A DNA stretch of 64,000 nucleotides. Source: Adiantum capillus-veneris. Lineage: Eukaryota; Streptophyta; Polypodiopsida; Polypodiales; Pteridaceae. Positions within the stretch are counted from its first letter, which is position 1. Each line of letters opens with the position of its first letter. Position numbers and translations under genes: made by a program. Positions 46,937 through 57,828 of this stretch are shown piece after piece. The notes beneath the pieces were generated by a model. The model made no database searches, was not told where the DNA came from, and worked only from the letters and a program-made list of their open reading frames with translations. The DNA lies in the NCBI GenBank assembly GCA_014529385.2, contig CM043971.1, positions 59,452,209 through 59,516,208 on the forward strand, written 5' to 3'.

Positions 46937-47400
46937 CAAAAGATCAGCATAAAACTGCTTTTGCAACAGAATGGGGTATATTTGCCTATCGGGTTATGCC
47001 GTTTGGGTTAACTAATGCCTCAGCCACATTTCAAAGATTGATGAGCCATGCTTTTAAAGAATATCTTAGGAAATTCTTAGAAGTATATATGTATGATCCA
47101 TGCGTACATTCATCAATCCGGGTAGATCATTTTGAACACCTCAAAAAGGTAGTCAAAAAATATAGACTTTATAGAATTTGCTTAAATCCTAAAAAGTGCA
47201 CATTCATGGGAAGACAAGGAAAATTTCTTGGACATATAGTGTCTAAAAATGGCATAGCTACTGATATTGAGAAGATTCATGTCATTAATAATTTTCCTAG
47301 ACCAACAACAGTAAAGGGGGTACACGCCTCCACGGTGCATTGTGGATATTACCCCGACGGTTCATCTACATGTACGCTATAATTGCAAAACCCATGTATA
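46937..47400 (+). pseudogene. Element C reverse transcriptase, second half, catalytic Asp lost
   Basis: Resumes the RT after D: TAFATEWGIFAYRVMPFGLTNASATFQRLM, then the catalytic loop read as VYMYDPCVHSS. In related RTs this is Y-x-D-D; here the first Asp is Tyr (codon TAT at 47092-47094). NPKKCTFMGRQGKFLGHIVS and TDIEKIHVINNFPRP follow. A frameshift near 47330 leads to the RNase H frame. With the catalytic Asp gone this copy cannot support its own reverse transcription. Confidence 0.88.
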
Positions 47401-48127
47401 GCTTGATTACACACTTTGAATGGACCAAGGCATGTGAAGAATCCTTCATGAAGCTGAAACAAGCTCTCACCTCAGCTCCAATATTGAAAGCACTAGATTG
47501 GAATAAGGTATTCCATGTACATGTAGATGCTTCAATTTTGCTATCGGTTGTATACTAGCGCAACCAAGAGACAGAAAAATTGACTTTCCTATTTCTTATG
47601 CTAGCCGAAAAATTGAACATGGCGGAAAAGAATTACACCACCACCGAAAGGGAAGGATTAGGAATGATCTATGCCGTTAAAAAGTATAGACATTACCTAT
47701 TAGCCAACAAGTTTGTGTTCATTTTAGACCACCAAGCTTTGTTGTATTTGGTCAACAAGCCATGCAGCATAGGAAGAATAATGAGATGGTTCATAATTCT
47801 TCTGGAATTTGATTTCATTGTGGTTGTAAAAAAGGTCACTACACATCAACGAGCAGGTCATTTGTCAAGGATTGTTTCAGGAGAATCACCTAAAGGGGTA
47901 GACGATGATCTACCCAATGCCTATTTGTTCTCAGTGGAAATGATACCTAGATGGTTGGAAAACATTGTGTCATTGATGACAATAGCCCAAGTGGATTCAC
48001 AAGTAGCACTTCTTATCACAATCAGATTAATTGACCAATCGACTATGTATCAATTACTAGCTGGTAGATTATACAAAAGAAATCGAGATGGGATATTGCT
48101 CTTATGCATCAATCCTGAAGAAAAAGA
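47340..48127 (+). pseudogene. Element C RNase H
   Basis: 47340-47558 covers the RT-RNase H connection (LITHFEWTKACEESFMKLKQAL, PILKALDWNKVFHVHVDASI, the first RNase H Asp). A stop follows, then 47580-48131 has NYTTTEREGLGMIYAVKKYRHYLLANKFVFILDHQALLYLV (Glu and Asp of the active site) and the tether to integrase. The frame is broken in at least two places. Confidence 0.82.
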
Positions 48128-49625
48128 GTAGTACCTAAGTCAAGCACATGCTACCATAGTAGGACTTCACTTTGCGGAAGACCAAACTATGCAAGAAATC
48201 TTGAGACTTGGAGTATTTTGGCCGACTATGATAAGAGATGTTCGATCTTTTTGTAAAAAATTACCCTCAATGTCAAAAGCAAACACTCATACCTCATGTA
48301 ACATTGTTTCAAATGTCACCTGTTTCTAAGTGGAGTAACTATCTAGTTACTTACTTATCAAGCCGAACATTTTGTGAGGATAGTAAACGCCGTCAAAGAG
48401 CAATTGAAACTAAAGCAAGAGACTATGCTCTTATTGGGAACCAATTGTATCGGAGAGGTAAAGATCAAAATTTGCATCTTTGTGCAAATGAAAACGAGTA
48501 TATTCCGATTATAGAACAGGCACATGTTGGATTAGCTGGAGGTCACTTTTCTAGTGATACCACCACAAGAGTGATCTTGATGGCAAGCATATGGTGGCCA
48601 ATACTTTTTGCAGATGCCAAAGAATATGTTCGAAGGTGTGATGCTTGTCAACGAGCAAAAATGCCAACACGAGTAGATAGCATCCCCTTAAGACCAATGA
48701 TGGGGGCTAGAGCTTTCACAAAATGGGGTATAGATTTTGTTGGACCAATACAGCCACCTGCTTATAGAACCCAAGCTCAGTATAGCATTGTAGCTACGGA
48801 CTATTTGACCAAGTGGTCCGAGGCTAAAGAAACTCAAAAGAATGATGCCAGAACCAGTGTTGTATTCTCATATGAGTATGTATTCACGAGATATGGACTG
48901 CCAATAGAAATTGTCAGTGATTGGGAAACTCATTTCCTCAATAAGGTAATCGAGTATTTTCTTAAGGAGTTTATGGTCATCCATAACAAATTAGCTCCAT
49001 ATCACCCACAAGAAAATGGACAAGCTAAGCATACGAATAAAATTCTTAGCTCAGTGCTGACTAAGGTAGTTAGTTTAGGAAGGATAGACTGGAAAATGAA
49101 TCTCCACGCTGCTCTATGGGCTTACCGAGTTTCATTCAAAACAGCTTTAAATGCTACACCCTCTAACCTTGTTTATGGTCTTGATGCCATACTTCCAACA
49201 GAATTTCTATTACTGACATTAAAGGTAGCACAGATCTTGAGTGGATTGGACACGACTTGTCAGAAAGACTTGAAGATTTGGAAAAACTAGATGAGCAAAG
49301 GCTAACTGTTGTAGCTCACATCTATGCACAAAAGCAAAAACAAATACAGTTTTTTTATTCCCACTTAATCACAAAAATCTTCAAGAAAGAGGACCTATTT
49401 TTAGTCTATTCCCTTAAGCAACACATTTCCAAGTTTAAGAAAAAAGGAAACGGATCGTTTATCATTGAAGATGTATCTCCAAGTGGATCAGTATTATCCA
49501 TCCTAGATGGTGAACCAATGGCTAATTGGATTAGTGGATGGCGTTTAAAGAAATACAATTTGCCACTAACCAATGAATTGCTAAAAAGACTGCATGCAGC
49601 CAAGCAAAGAAAGATCAAACGCTAG
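48040..49625 (+). pseudogene. Element C integrase with two H2C2 modules; catalytic Glu replaced
   Basis: The first H2C2 module (LYKRNRDGILLLCINPEEKE, QAHATIVGLHF, GVFWPTMIRDV, then C...PQCQ after a 1-nt shift) spans about 48040-48290. A second, better kept one (LYRRGKDQNLHLCANENEY, QAHVGLAGGHF, WWPILFADAKEYVRRCDACQ) spans about 48440-48665. The core follows: D166 in WGIDF, D228 in IVSDWE, and K264 in GQAKHTN, where D-X35-E requires Glu (AAG at 49027-49029). 49257-49625 is the C-terminal domain (SGSVLSILDGEPMANWISG). No chromodomain is visible. Residue numbers count from the frame at 48238. Confidence 0.87.
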
Positions 49626-49821
49626 CAGGTTATTGATGAAGCCCAAGAGGAAGCTTGGCTTCGGGCTCAAGCGGAAAGCTGCTCTTAAGAATCAAGAGAT
49701 ACCGATTCCCATAAACACTCTGGAAATAGATGATTGACAATGGGAATCACCTAAAGACGTAGTTTCAAACACGATATTAGTAAATTTGGAAATTTCCCAA
49801 TTCCCACTTTCAAAATGAGCT

Positions 49822-49954
49822 TAAGATTTGACCACATAGACAAATCTTAGCCAAAGTTTTGAAAGCATGGCTCAAAAAAGCTTTGCAAGTACTACCTTGT
49901 GAAAGGATTTGGCCTTAAAAAATAGTTTGAGATTTGTCCATATGGCCAAATCTT
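49822..49954 (+). promoter_or_regulatory. Two hairpins upstream of the protease-like frame
   Basis: AAGATTTG...CAAATCTT at about 49823-49847 and GATTTG...CAAATC at about 49930-49952 are inverted repeats with 8-bp and 6-bp or longer arms, in otherwise non-coding sequence between the integrase stop and the next frame. They could act as RNA structures; no function is shown. Confidence 0.45.
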
Positions 49955-50004
49955 TAAAGCAGTGGTGATTACCAAATTTTCTCTAAAGTCTCAAACTGTC
50001 TATT

Positions 50005-50544
50005 ATGGTCTTTTCACCAGATGATGACTGGTTAGATGGAATGGACCTGCGCATCAAAGTACAGCTCAACAATCATAGCACCAATGCTTTGGGCGACACA
50101 GGAGCTAGAGTAAATGCAGTCAGTTATTCCACATACAAGAACGCAAGAAGTCAAGCATTGACATCAGGAATAGTGACAATCAAAGGATGCAATAAGAACC
50201 CAACCCCAACATTGGGAGTAGTCAACTTGAACGTGATAGTACATGGATGCTCATGTCCTCATTAGTTTATATTCTTACCAGATGAACACATGAATTAGAC
50301 GGTGATTCTTGGAATTCCCTGGATGAGAACATACAAAGTACTAGATTGGGATACAAATCAGCTAAAGCTATCACCTAAAGGATGGCAACTCATTGTTCCA
50401 ATTGCATCAAGCAAGGAGGAATGTAAAAGAAGCAATCAGCAGACCAAACCACGAAGTACTCAATCTTCTCCATCCCCTCGACAATCAAATGCTACAAGTA
50501 GCATGCAAGGAGTCAGGCATTTGGGTACCAAAAGCACAGCTTAA
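50005..50544 (+). pseudogene. Second retropepsin-like frame of element C, downstream of integrase
   Basis: One reading frame of about 180 codons with two TAG stops (50263-50265 and about 50296-50298). It encodes KVQLNNHSTNALGDTGARVNAVS, which has the h-x-D-T-G-A pattern of a retropepsin active site. Then come GVVNLNVIVHGCSC and, 60-70 residues later, TVILGIPWMRTYKVLDWDTN, the h-h-L-G motif seen in protease C-termini. This is a full-length retropepsin in size and motif order. It is distinct from the canonical protease at 36182-36676, and its position after integrase is abnormal. Confidence 0.7.
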
Positions 50545-51106
50545 GGATAAACCGATTCAGATCTGGGTGCCTAAGACTTCACCGACAAAACAAAAGAAGG
50601 TTCCAAGGGTTAAAACACAGAGACGAGCATTGTAGAGCAAGGAACCTAACAAGGAAATGGTTTGGAACAAAAAGGAACACTTATCTTCTCCACAAACCGT
50701 AACACCAATCAAGCAATGGTGAGTTAAGTCTCAAAAGACTCCACCAAACCATATAGCACCAAGCAGACCAAGCTACCAATGGCGGAAAAAAGCTCGACAA
50801 CAAACAAAAGTGCTACCAACAGCTCAAGCAATCGGTGTGCTGAAGCATCCAGATGGTACAATTAAATAGAGAGCACACAAGCTCCAAGATTTGCTCTTTG
50901 GAAGACATCAGCAGAAGCAAACTTCGACATCAGAAATCCTTGAGTTAATTACTCAAGACCCAGCTCTTGCACGGCATATTGGTTTGAATTGCATTGATCT
51001 TCATAGCATGGTAGAGCCAACCACGGCTATGCATAGACACAATTGTTCAACCCGTGCACACAGTCGTCTCGGAGTACGCCATCTAGGAGGGGTGGAAGGA
51101 CACTAA
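50545..51106 (+). pseudogene. Tail of the protease-like region, unidentified
   Basis: Basic, Gln/Thr/Pro-rich coding-like pieces continue (KQKKVPRVKTQRRAL; then 50891-51106 with LLFGRHQQKQTSTSEILELITQDPALARHIGLNC). No domain is recognised. They could be the C-terminus of the protease-like protein. Confidence 0.35.
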
Positions 51107-52400
51107 GTATTAAGTAATTAAGGGCAATGTTTGAAGAGGGAGGAAAAAATTTTGATGTTAACGTGTGATTTTTTTTGCAAAATTACCTAATAATGCCCTT
51201 ATAATTCATCATCAAGGAAAAATTCGTTGATAATATCTTCCCGATGAGTGTAAATAGTGTATATACTATCAAAAATAGTCATTTTTTGGATATTTTTCAT
51301 CATTTTTATTGATGATGAGGCTTAAAAATAGAAAAATCCAACAAAAAACAATAAAGCTGTGTTTTTCATTGGATTTTCTTAATCATTTGATTTTCACTTT
51401 ACTTTTTTAGACCATTTTGCTATTTTCTTTGATTTTTTCAAATAAATAGGTCAAAAATTAATAATAAATAACAGGGAAGCTCATATGGAAAAACAAAAAA
51501 CACGATGGTGATAAGAAAGACAAGGCGGACAAGTACAAAAAAAAATTTAACGAAATCAGAAGATGGAAGCGGGAAGCCTAAATTAAGCAGCCACGCCTAC
51601 TTTTGCAAAATTCTTGCAGAATGAGCTACAGGAATCCGATCACGAAAATATTTGAGTCGAACATAGATCTCCCGGCCTAGTAGGACTACGGAGGAATCTG
51701 GGGAAAATTGGTTCGGGAAGTCGAGGTATAGATATCCAAGGTAGGCTAAAACCACTCCATTTCCACTTGCGGCCTTTGCAGAGAGAGATTTCGGCCTCTT
51801 TCGCGCGACTTTTTTGGAGCCCACAGTTGACCATTTTCAGCGCCATCTCACACAAGACATGAGGGGTAAGTTCTTTACTCATCAATGATCCATTTTGTAC
51901 GGTTGGTAGCTAGTCTAAAGCCCTAGAAAAAACCCTAGAAACCGAGCAGTGCACGAAGACCTACGACCAAAAACTGACCATAGCGGCCTGTCAACTCAAC
52001 CAAATCAAATGGGATTTGAACCATAGCATGCCCTAATATAATAGAACCTTTCTATAATATCAGTTGACCATTCGGTAGGGGTCGAGGGGGTCCCCAGTAG
52101 AAAAGCTAGGTTTTTGGCAAATGCCAAAATTCCAATTTGACTCCACAGATGGCTTGCTCATGAGGTCCATATACAATGTATATGATTGGTTTGGTAAAAT
52201 CCATCAAGCAAAGCCCTCGAAAAGCAGAAAACGGTTCGAAGGTTACAAAGCGTCAAATTCGACATATGGGGTCATACTGACTCCAATGAGCCAGAATTGG
52301 ACAGGTTGCTTCACGACTATGCTGCGGACAAGTCCAAAGCCTCAAAGTTGACCGACCAACCTAACAGGCAGTGTAGTCACAAAAACCAGTGATTTCAGAG
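51107..52400. other. Non-coding spacer of element C
   Basis: AT-rich, with no supported reading frame. Text around 52100-52400 starts to resemble the repeat units that follow (for example TTGACCAAATTCAATTTAGG). Confidence 0.4.
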
Positions 52401-53110
52401 TCGACAAAGCACAAAGTGATGCCGGCATGACCAAATTTGACCAAATTCAATTTAGGACTTGTTTTAGGTGTATAGAATATGTCTAGTTCAAAATTTGTAA
52501 GTTTTGCAAAAATTGTCATTATTGTAAATAATCGCGATTATTTACTTTTGCATCATTTTTGCTTGGAGATTGTCCCATCACCTCACTTATCATGTGTACA
52601 CACCTATTACATGCCAAAAGTCAAGTATGACCCAAAATGAGCAGCCATTACTTGGAAAATTGTCAAAAAACGCAAAGAAGTCTTTGCAAGCCAATTTTTG
52701 GTTTAGGGACAACATTTCTTAATCCAAATAACCTCATATCTCATACCCAAGGTCTAGTACCAAAAATTGTCAATTTTGGAAGAAAAGTTAATAATCACGA
52801 TTATTTACTTTCTGGTCAAAATTGGATAGTTTTGATATTTTACCATCATACATCCAAAGTACATGATGTGTTAAGCCCACTAGCCAAGTTTGAACCAATT
52901 TGGAGCTCAAAATCTCAAATTTCGTTTATATCTACTGTTTCAGAGGCCTAAAGCCAAAATCTGGTACCATTTTCACCCTATGCATCCAAATGAGCCCATG
53001 TTTCACTCAGAGTATGTATTTGGTATATACTTCAAGCCTATGAAGCCAAGCTTGCAAAAAGTTGAAAAATTTGCTCAGCTGTAGATAATCGTGATTATTT
53101 ACTTTAGTTG
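52400..53110 (+). repeat. Second palindrome-repeat array of element C
   Basis: Three further units of the leader repeat, with the palindrome at 52524-52545 (perfect, identical to the copy at 32023-32044), 52787-52808 and 53081-53102, spaced 263 and 294 bp. It sits just upstream of the accessory frame, as the first array sits just upstream of gag. Confidence 0.9.
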
Positions 53111-53289
53111 AAAAAATTTGTTTTGACTTTACAGTTTTGTTCCTTGCATGTTTTTATGCATCTATGCTTGTTCAAAAATTGATTTGAAGCAAACTGGACC
53201 AAAATTGTCAGCATTTCAGACTAAAGGACATTTCAGAGAAAATTCCAACAAATCTACTAACTTCGCACTCTATTCACTGAACAGGAGCC

Positions 53290-56200
53290 ATGCAAGTAGC
53301 AGAGAGGGCCAAGAAAAAGCTCAACCAGAAGGAGAAGTTGCAGGAACTGCCCGCTTATCAACTAGACCCGGAGTCAGCCAAAGCAGCCAAGGCATCATAC
53401 CTATCCAAAGAACAACTCCAAGAGCATCACACTACAGTCTTCACCGACAGATTCAACAGTGAAGAGGGGCATCAGGTGGAGTTGCAACTCCTACCCAAAG
53501 AAGTATATGATGTTGCTGCCAAGCCAGAGACCAAAGAAGCCAACCGCAGGCTTGGACTCAGAGATTTTTATGAACAGGAGCCTTGCGGAGTGGATTTTCA
53601 GAAAGCTTACGAGCTTCTATCCACAATTAAAGAGGACAGAATGGCCCAAATATCTGACACTCAGGGAAACAAGGTCGAGGTAGTCATAACCAAAGATATA
53701 GTGGCAGAGGCATTCAGACTGCCTACAGAGGGAATGACTATGAGAGCAAGGGATAGGAAAACAGCAGGCACTTTTACCAAAGAGACCTCCGCGGCTACCT
53801 TTGCGGATTTGATTCACAAACAAGTGGAAGAACCATCCAGATTATACCATCAGCACTTCCATTCTTTGGCAAAAAGGCCACCAAGGTACACCACGCCGAA
53901 TCATGCGGTTGCCACCATGTTTACCCAAGTTCTAAATTCAACAAACAGCCAACCAGTGGACCACACGCAGTATGTCCTAAGCACCTTCAAGGGCACCAAG
54001 AAAGAAGGCAAAATCACTTAATTGGGTGCACCAGAGGTCTCGACGAGGATAGCATACTATGCCATCGGCATGGCCGACAATCTACCGCCTGCTCCTTATC
54101 AAAATACATGGATTTTGGCAGCACAACCCTCTCCAAGAGCTACAAGGTCAAAAAAAAGATCTTATAAATCCAATGAAGAATCAGCTAACAGCTCGCCAGA
54201 AAGGCACAGCAGCAAGAGCTCAGACAACGAAGAAAAGAAAGATCGTAGAGAAGAAATGAAGAGAAAAGTTGTGGTTGTCCACCAAGAAGAGCCTGCACAA
54301 AAACAAGCTCCCTTTGAAAGAGAGAAACAAGCCTACAGTGCACAAGCACAAGGGAAGGACCCTGAGAAATGGGTTCCTACTGGACTTAAAGGCCCAAGAA
54401 CAAAGCATCACACAAGAAAAGAGGTTGAAGACCCCACTAAAACTTTGGAGAAAATGTACCAAGAAGCCGAAGCCCTCAAGCTGAAGGAAGCAGAAGAAGC
54501 GGCTAGGAAAGCCAAAGAGGCATAGGAACAGAGACAAGCCGAGGAGATGGCTAGAGAAGAAGCACAAGAACAAGGTTACGAGTCTCCAAGACCCACCTCA
54601 CCGCCTACAAAACAACAGGACCATCCCATGCCGAGCCCACCACCATCACTTGAGAAAGAGAAAGCCAAAGATTCTGAGTCCAACAAAGAAACAGGATATG
54701 GACAAGAGGCTAACAAAGAAACAAAATCTGCACACGAAGCGGACAAGCAAGAGAAAGAAAAAGATAAAGAAGCAGAGCCAGAACAAGAGGCTACCACTGC
54801 ACAAGAGAAAGAACCCGAGCCAGAGAAGAAAGTGAGTCCGACACTAGAAGAGACAACAAGATCTAAGCCAGCACCCTCTACTGCAACACAGCAAGAGAAG
54901 AATAAAGCACCCTCTACTTCCACTCATCATGAAACGACCGAGGCATCAAATCCTGAGGATGACAAAGAAGCAGATCGACCCTCTACCTCCACGCAAGAAA
55001 AACCAGCAAAAACCACGACGCAGCAGAAGGATACACAAGAGGCTGTAGGCACATCCACTCAGCTAGCAAGAAAGGAGGATTGGTAGTCAAATGACGAGGT
55101 CATTTTGCAAGTAAATGAATATGCAAGACAGATGCAAGATATGACGGAGAGACTCTGTTCAGCAGCACTTAGCCGCAGCACAAAGGCCAAAGAGCTTGAG
55201 ATGGTGATTGGCGCTCTCTAAGGAGAGTTAGAAAACAAGATGACTGTCATCACCGATCTTCAGAGGCAAGTGCAGGAGATGAAAGCTGAAGCTAAACAGC
55301 ATCAGCTAGCTCTCTAGAGATAGACAGCATAAGGAAATCGAGGAGTTAGGTGATTTGCTCACCAAGTAATCCAATGCTTGCAAGGCAAAAGACGAGAAAC
55401 TGGCAGAAGTTACGAATGAACTTCTTACGATATCCCTGTCAACTCAAAAAATTAAAGTACAATTAGATGTTGCAAATGCCTCTTTACAGTACTCTGAACA
55501 ATGAATCAATGATCAGGCAATCTTCGGCAAATAAGAGAAAATCCAGTCATGGCCTCGATCAAAGGAACAGATGAAGTATACAAGGCACTTGAAAAGAAGA
55601 ACAAGGACCTTGAGTTAGAATTAAAGCTGGAGCAATCACAGCGCAGGGACCTAGCATTGATGCGGGTCCAAAGAGAAGAAGAGTTTCCTCAAGGAAATAG
55701 CTGAGCTCAAGAGAGTTAACCAACTCCTGAGGGAAGGAAGGCCGGATATGCAGGAAGAGGCAGGCACTTTAGAGCCGCCACAGATAGACATACTCTTGGT
55801 CTCATTTGTTGAGTTTGACACATAGTCCACAGCAAAACCGAGTGGTGAAGAGGATTTTTATATCAACATCACAAATACAAACACAATGCCTATGGTCCAC
55901 AGCTATCAAAAGCTGAAGAAGACGCACTGAAAGAGAAGATCACCCAAGAGGTGATGAGTAGTGGAAAGTCGCAATGGATTGGGAGTTGAGAGTTCTACAC
56001 TCTGTCAACATCACTCAACTCACTCCCAATCAGATCAATGCGTAATGGCATCAGCAATCCCTGCCATACCCTCTCATCAAAGTGGAATTATTACAGGTAA
56101 AAGAGAGGTTGTACAAAGACATGCAAGAAGATGGCGCAGATAAAGACCACCCAAAATGGAGGTTAATCTGGTTGAACAAGAATCCGCGGTATTTGATTTT

Positions 56201-56863
56201 ATTCACAAGAGCACCTGCAGCCCTCCAAAGAGATCCAACATTTTGTCATGTAGCCAGAGTAAGGACATGGCAAGAGCATGAGGGACTGACAAAGAAGAGT
56301 CCAATCTGGCTAAACTACCCAGGACTGCCATCTCCAGAGAAAGGACAAGCAACAGACGAATATATGGTGAAAACCCTAACAGACGCCATGTCTTTCTTCA
56401 AGAGTCTACAGGATCTCTCTTGCGCAATGCTATTTGAAATCTGAAGAATGTTGCTCACTTGCATCCAAGTTTTTAATGAGCCTGAGCAAGCAGAAGCACC
56501 ATGGATGTCACTTTTAGAAGGTAACAAAGGCTTGTGCTATGATTTGAGTGGGCAACTTTCAGAAGAAGTCCTCTACAGCTTCTATGCCAGATGTATGTTT
56601 TTACCATCAAGCAATATGTCGGCATTTGAGGAATCTTTTACATTGGATTCTTTACCTAGTGAACGAAGATATTTGCACCAGTGATCAGCAAACTTACATC
56701 TAGATTTGTAGGCTACTCAGTGGCGGCGGAGCTGAAGAACGGAGTGACCGTGCAGTTTCTGCAAGTGCCAGACAAAGAAAGAAAATTCAGATACGAGAAG
56801 GCACTGGAGGCGCTTAAAAACCGCCTTACCAGCCGTCAACACGAAGACTATTTTAGCCCATAA
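53290..56863 (+). pseudogene. Long accessory frame of element C (globular + charged + coiled coil)
   Basis: From MQVAERAKKKL at 53290 one phase stays coding-like for about 680 codons, crossing stops at 54019, 54523, 55084, 55219 and 55315. It then continues with shifts to 56863, about 1190 codons in all. The N-terminal ~240 residues look globular; KVEVVITKDIVAEAFRLPTEG faintly resembles the putative plant-transposon/mobile-type domains in Tat/Ogre extra ORFs. Residues ~260-600 are Lys/Glu/Gln/Thr-rich. 55090-55700 is heptad-like coiled coil. 56080-56863 is a globular C-terminus (LIWLNKNPRYLILFTRAP, YDLSGQLSEEVLYSFYARC). I cannot name a function. Confidence 0.65.
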
Positions 56864-56888
56864 AGCTGTGTCAAGGGACAACACAGGT

Positions 56889-56901
56889 GAGGAGGGGGGA
56901 A
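56889..56901 (+). promoter_or_regulatory. Polypurine tract of element C
   Basis: GAGGAGGGGGGAA immediately before the 3' LTR, the expected primer for plus-strand DNA synthesis. Confidence 0.85.
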
Positions 56902-57823
56902 TGTTAGCAGCAAGCAAACACAGACATCATTTTTTGGAGTTCTCTTTGTAAAACATTTATTATTTTGATAAATCGAGAATATTGTAACTCCTATTTTCTC
57001 GGATAAACTCTGCAATTAATGAGCTAGGGCTACAAGCTTTTAGATTGTATCAGCCAATTATTACTCAGCTTTTCTAGAACTCCAGATTATTAGTTTTGAC
57101 CACCCAAAAACCTTGGCTAAGGTATAAAAGCCAATTTTTGTAAGTTTTTTATAAGTTTTTGGATAAGAAATACACAGCGTGAGCTAACGGCGCTCACTCC
57201 TCTCTTTCTCGCGCATCCTACTCCCTCTCTGATTGTCACATTGGAGTCGCGTTTGTTGCATTGCAATCGCAGATAAGAGCTTTACGCATTGACATAAGCA
57301 GATCACAGTATTACGTAGCTTTTGGCGTCGTCGACCCATGGCCTAATTTTATCATAACTAGGAATTTACACTTTTAAATGAAAAACTAAGCATAGGCGGG
57401 GTATTGGGGCATCGTTGCTAAGCATTCTAATGCATTCTAGGTCGAAAATGACTAGGTCAAAAATCCACTGCTATTAATAATCGCAATTTTGGAACTTGAC
57501 CTAAAGTGGAGTTTGAGACCATAAGCATGTGTACTTAGGTCTTACAAACTTGTCCTAGAAGTTTCGTTACATTTGGATGTCGTTTGATGTTGTAACGGAT
57601 GTGATTTGTTTGTCGGATGAGCGATTGGCTTTTGGTGATATCACTCATTTGAGTGTAGCCTGAGTTAGATGCGAGTTGTTAGTTGTTTTCCAAGAGATTG
57701 ACAACCTTTTGTACCCTCTATGCACTAGTCGAGTCAGCTTCGTCCCATGGTTTGACAAATTAATCGTGGTTCTCGCTAATATTGAGATAAGATAGGATGG
57801 TGAGGTTAGACATGCGTCCCACA
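56902..57823 (+). repeat. 3' LTR of element C
   Basis: 922 bp, TGTTAGCAGC ... GCGTCCCACA, followed by TTGTG (57824-57828). Same order of blocks as 29854-30760, including the TATA box and the half palindrome near 57472-57490. Confidence 0.92.
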
Positions 57824-57828
57824 TTGTG

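Larger units (their letters stand above)
29854..57823 (+). mobile_element. Element C: giant Ty3/gypsy retrotransposon with post-pol accessory region
   Basis: Two related LTRs (29854-30760, 56902-57823) flanked by perfect TTGTG duplications (29849-29853, 57824-57828) delimit a plus-strand element. Without the inserted element D and its duplicated CAAAA it is about 19.1 kb. Order: LTR, tRNA-Asp-like primer site, 1.9 kb leader with palindrome repeats, gag, protease, RT, RNase H, integrase with two H2C2 modules, protease-like frame, second palindrome array, 3.6 kb accessory frame, polypurine tract, LTR. No chromodomain is seen. Giant size, a tRNA-Asp-like site and extra ORFs recall the Tat/Ogre group, but the layout after integrase is unusual. 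Confidence 0.93.

Noticed and set aside
31457-53102. CRISPR-like array (short palindromic repeat at near-regular spacing)
   Set aside because: Spacing is ~263-294 bp, the spacers themselves are repeated and related, the sequence is a plant retrotransposon leader, and no Cas gene exists.
29854-57823. Element C as an endogenous pararetrovirus or an env-bearing retrovirus
   Set aside because: It has LTRs, integrase and a target duplication, so it is not a pararetrovirus. The accessory frame shows no signal peptide or membrane span, so env is not supported.
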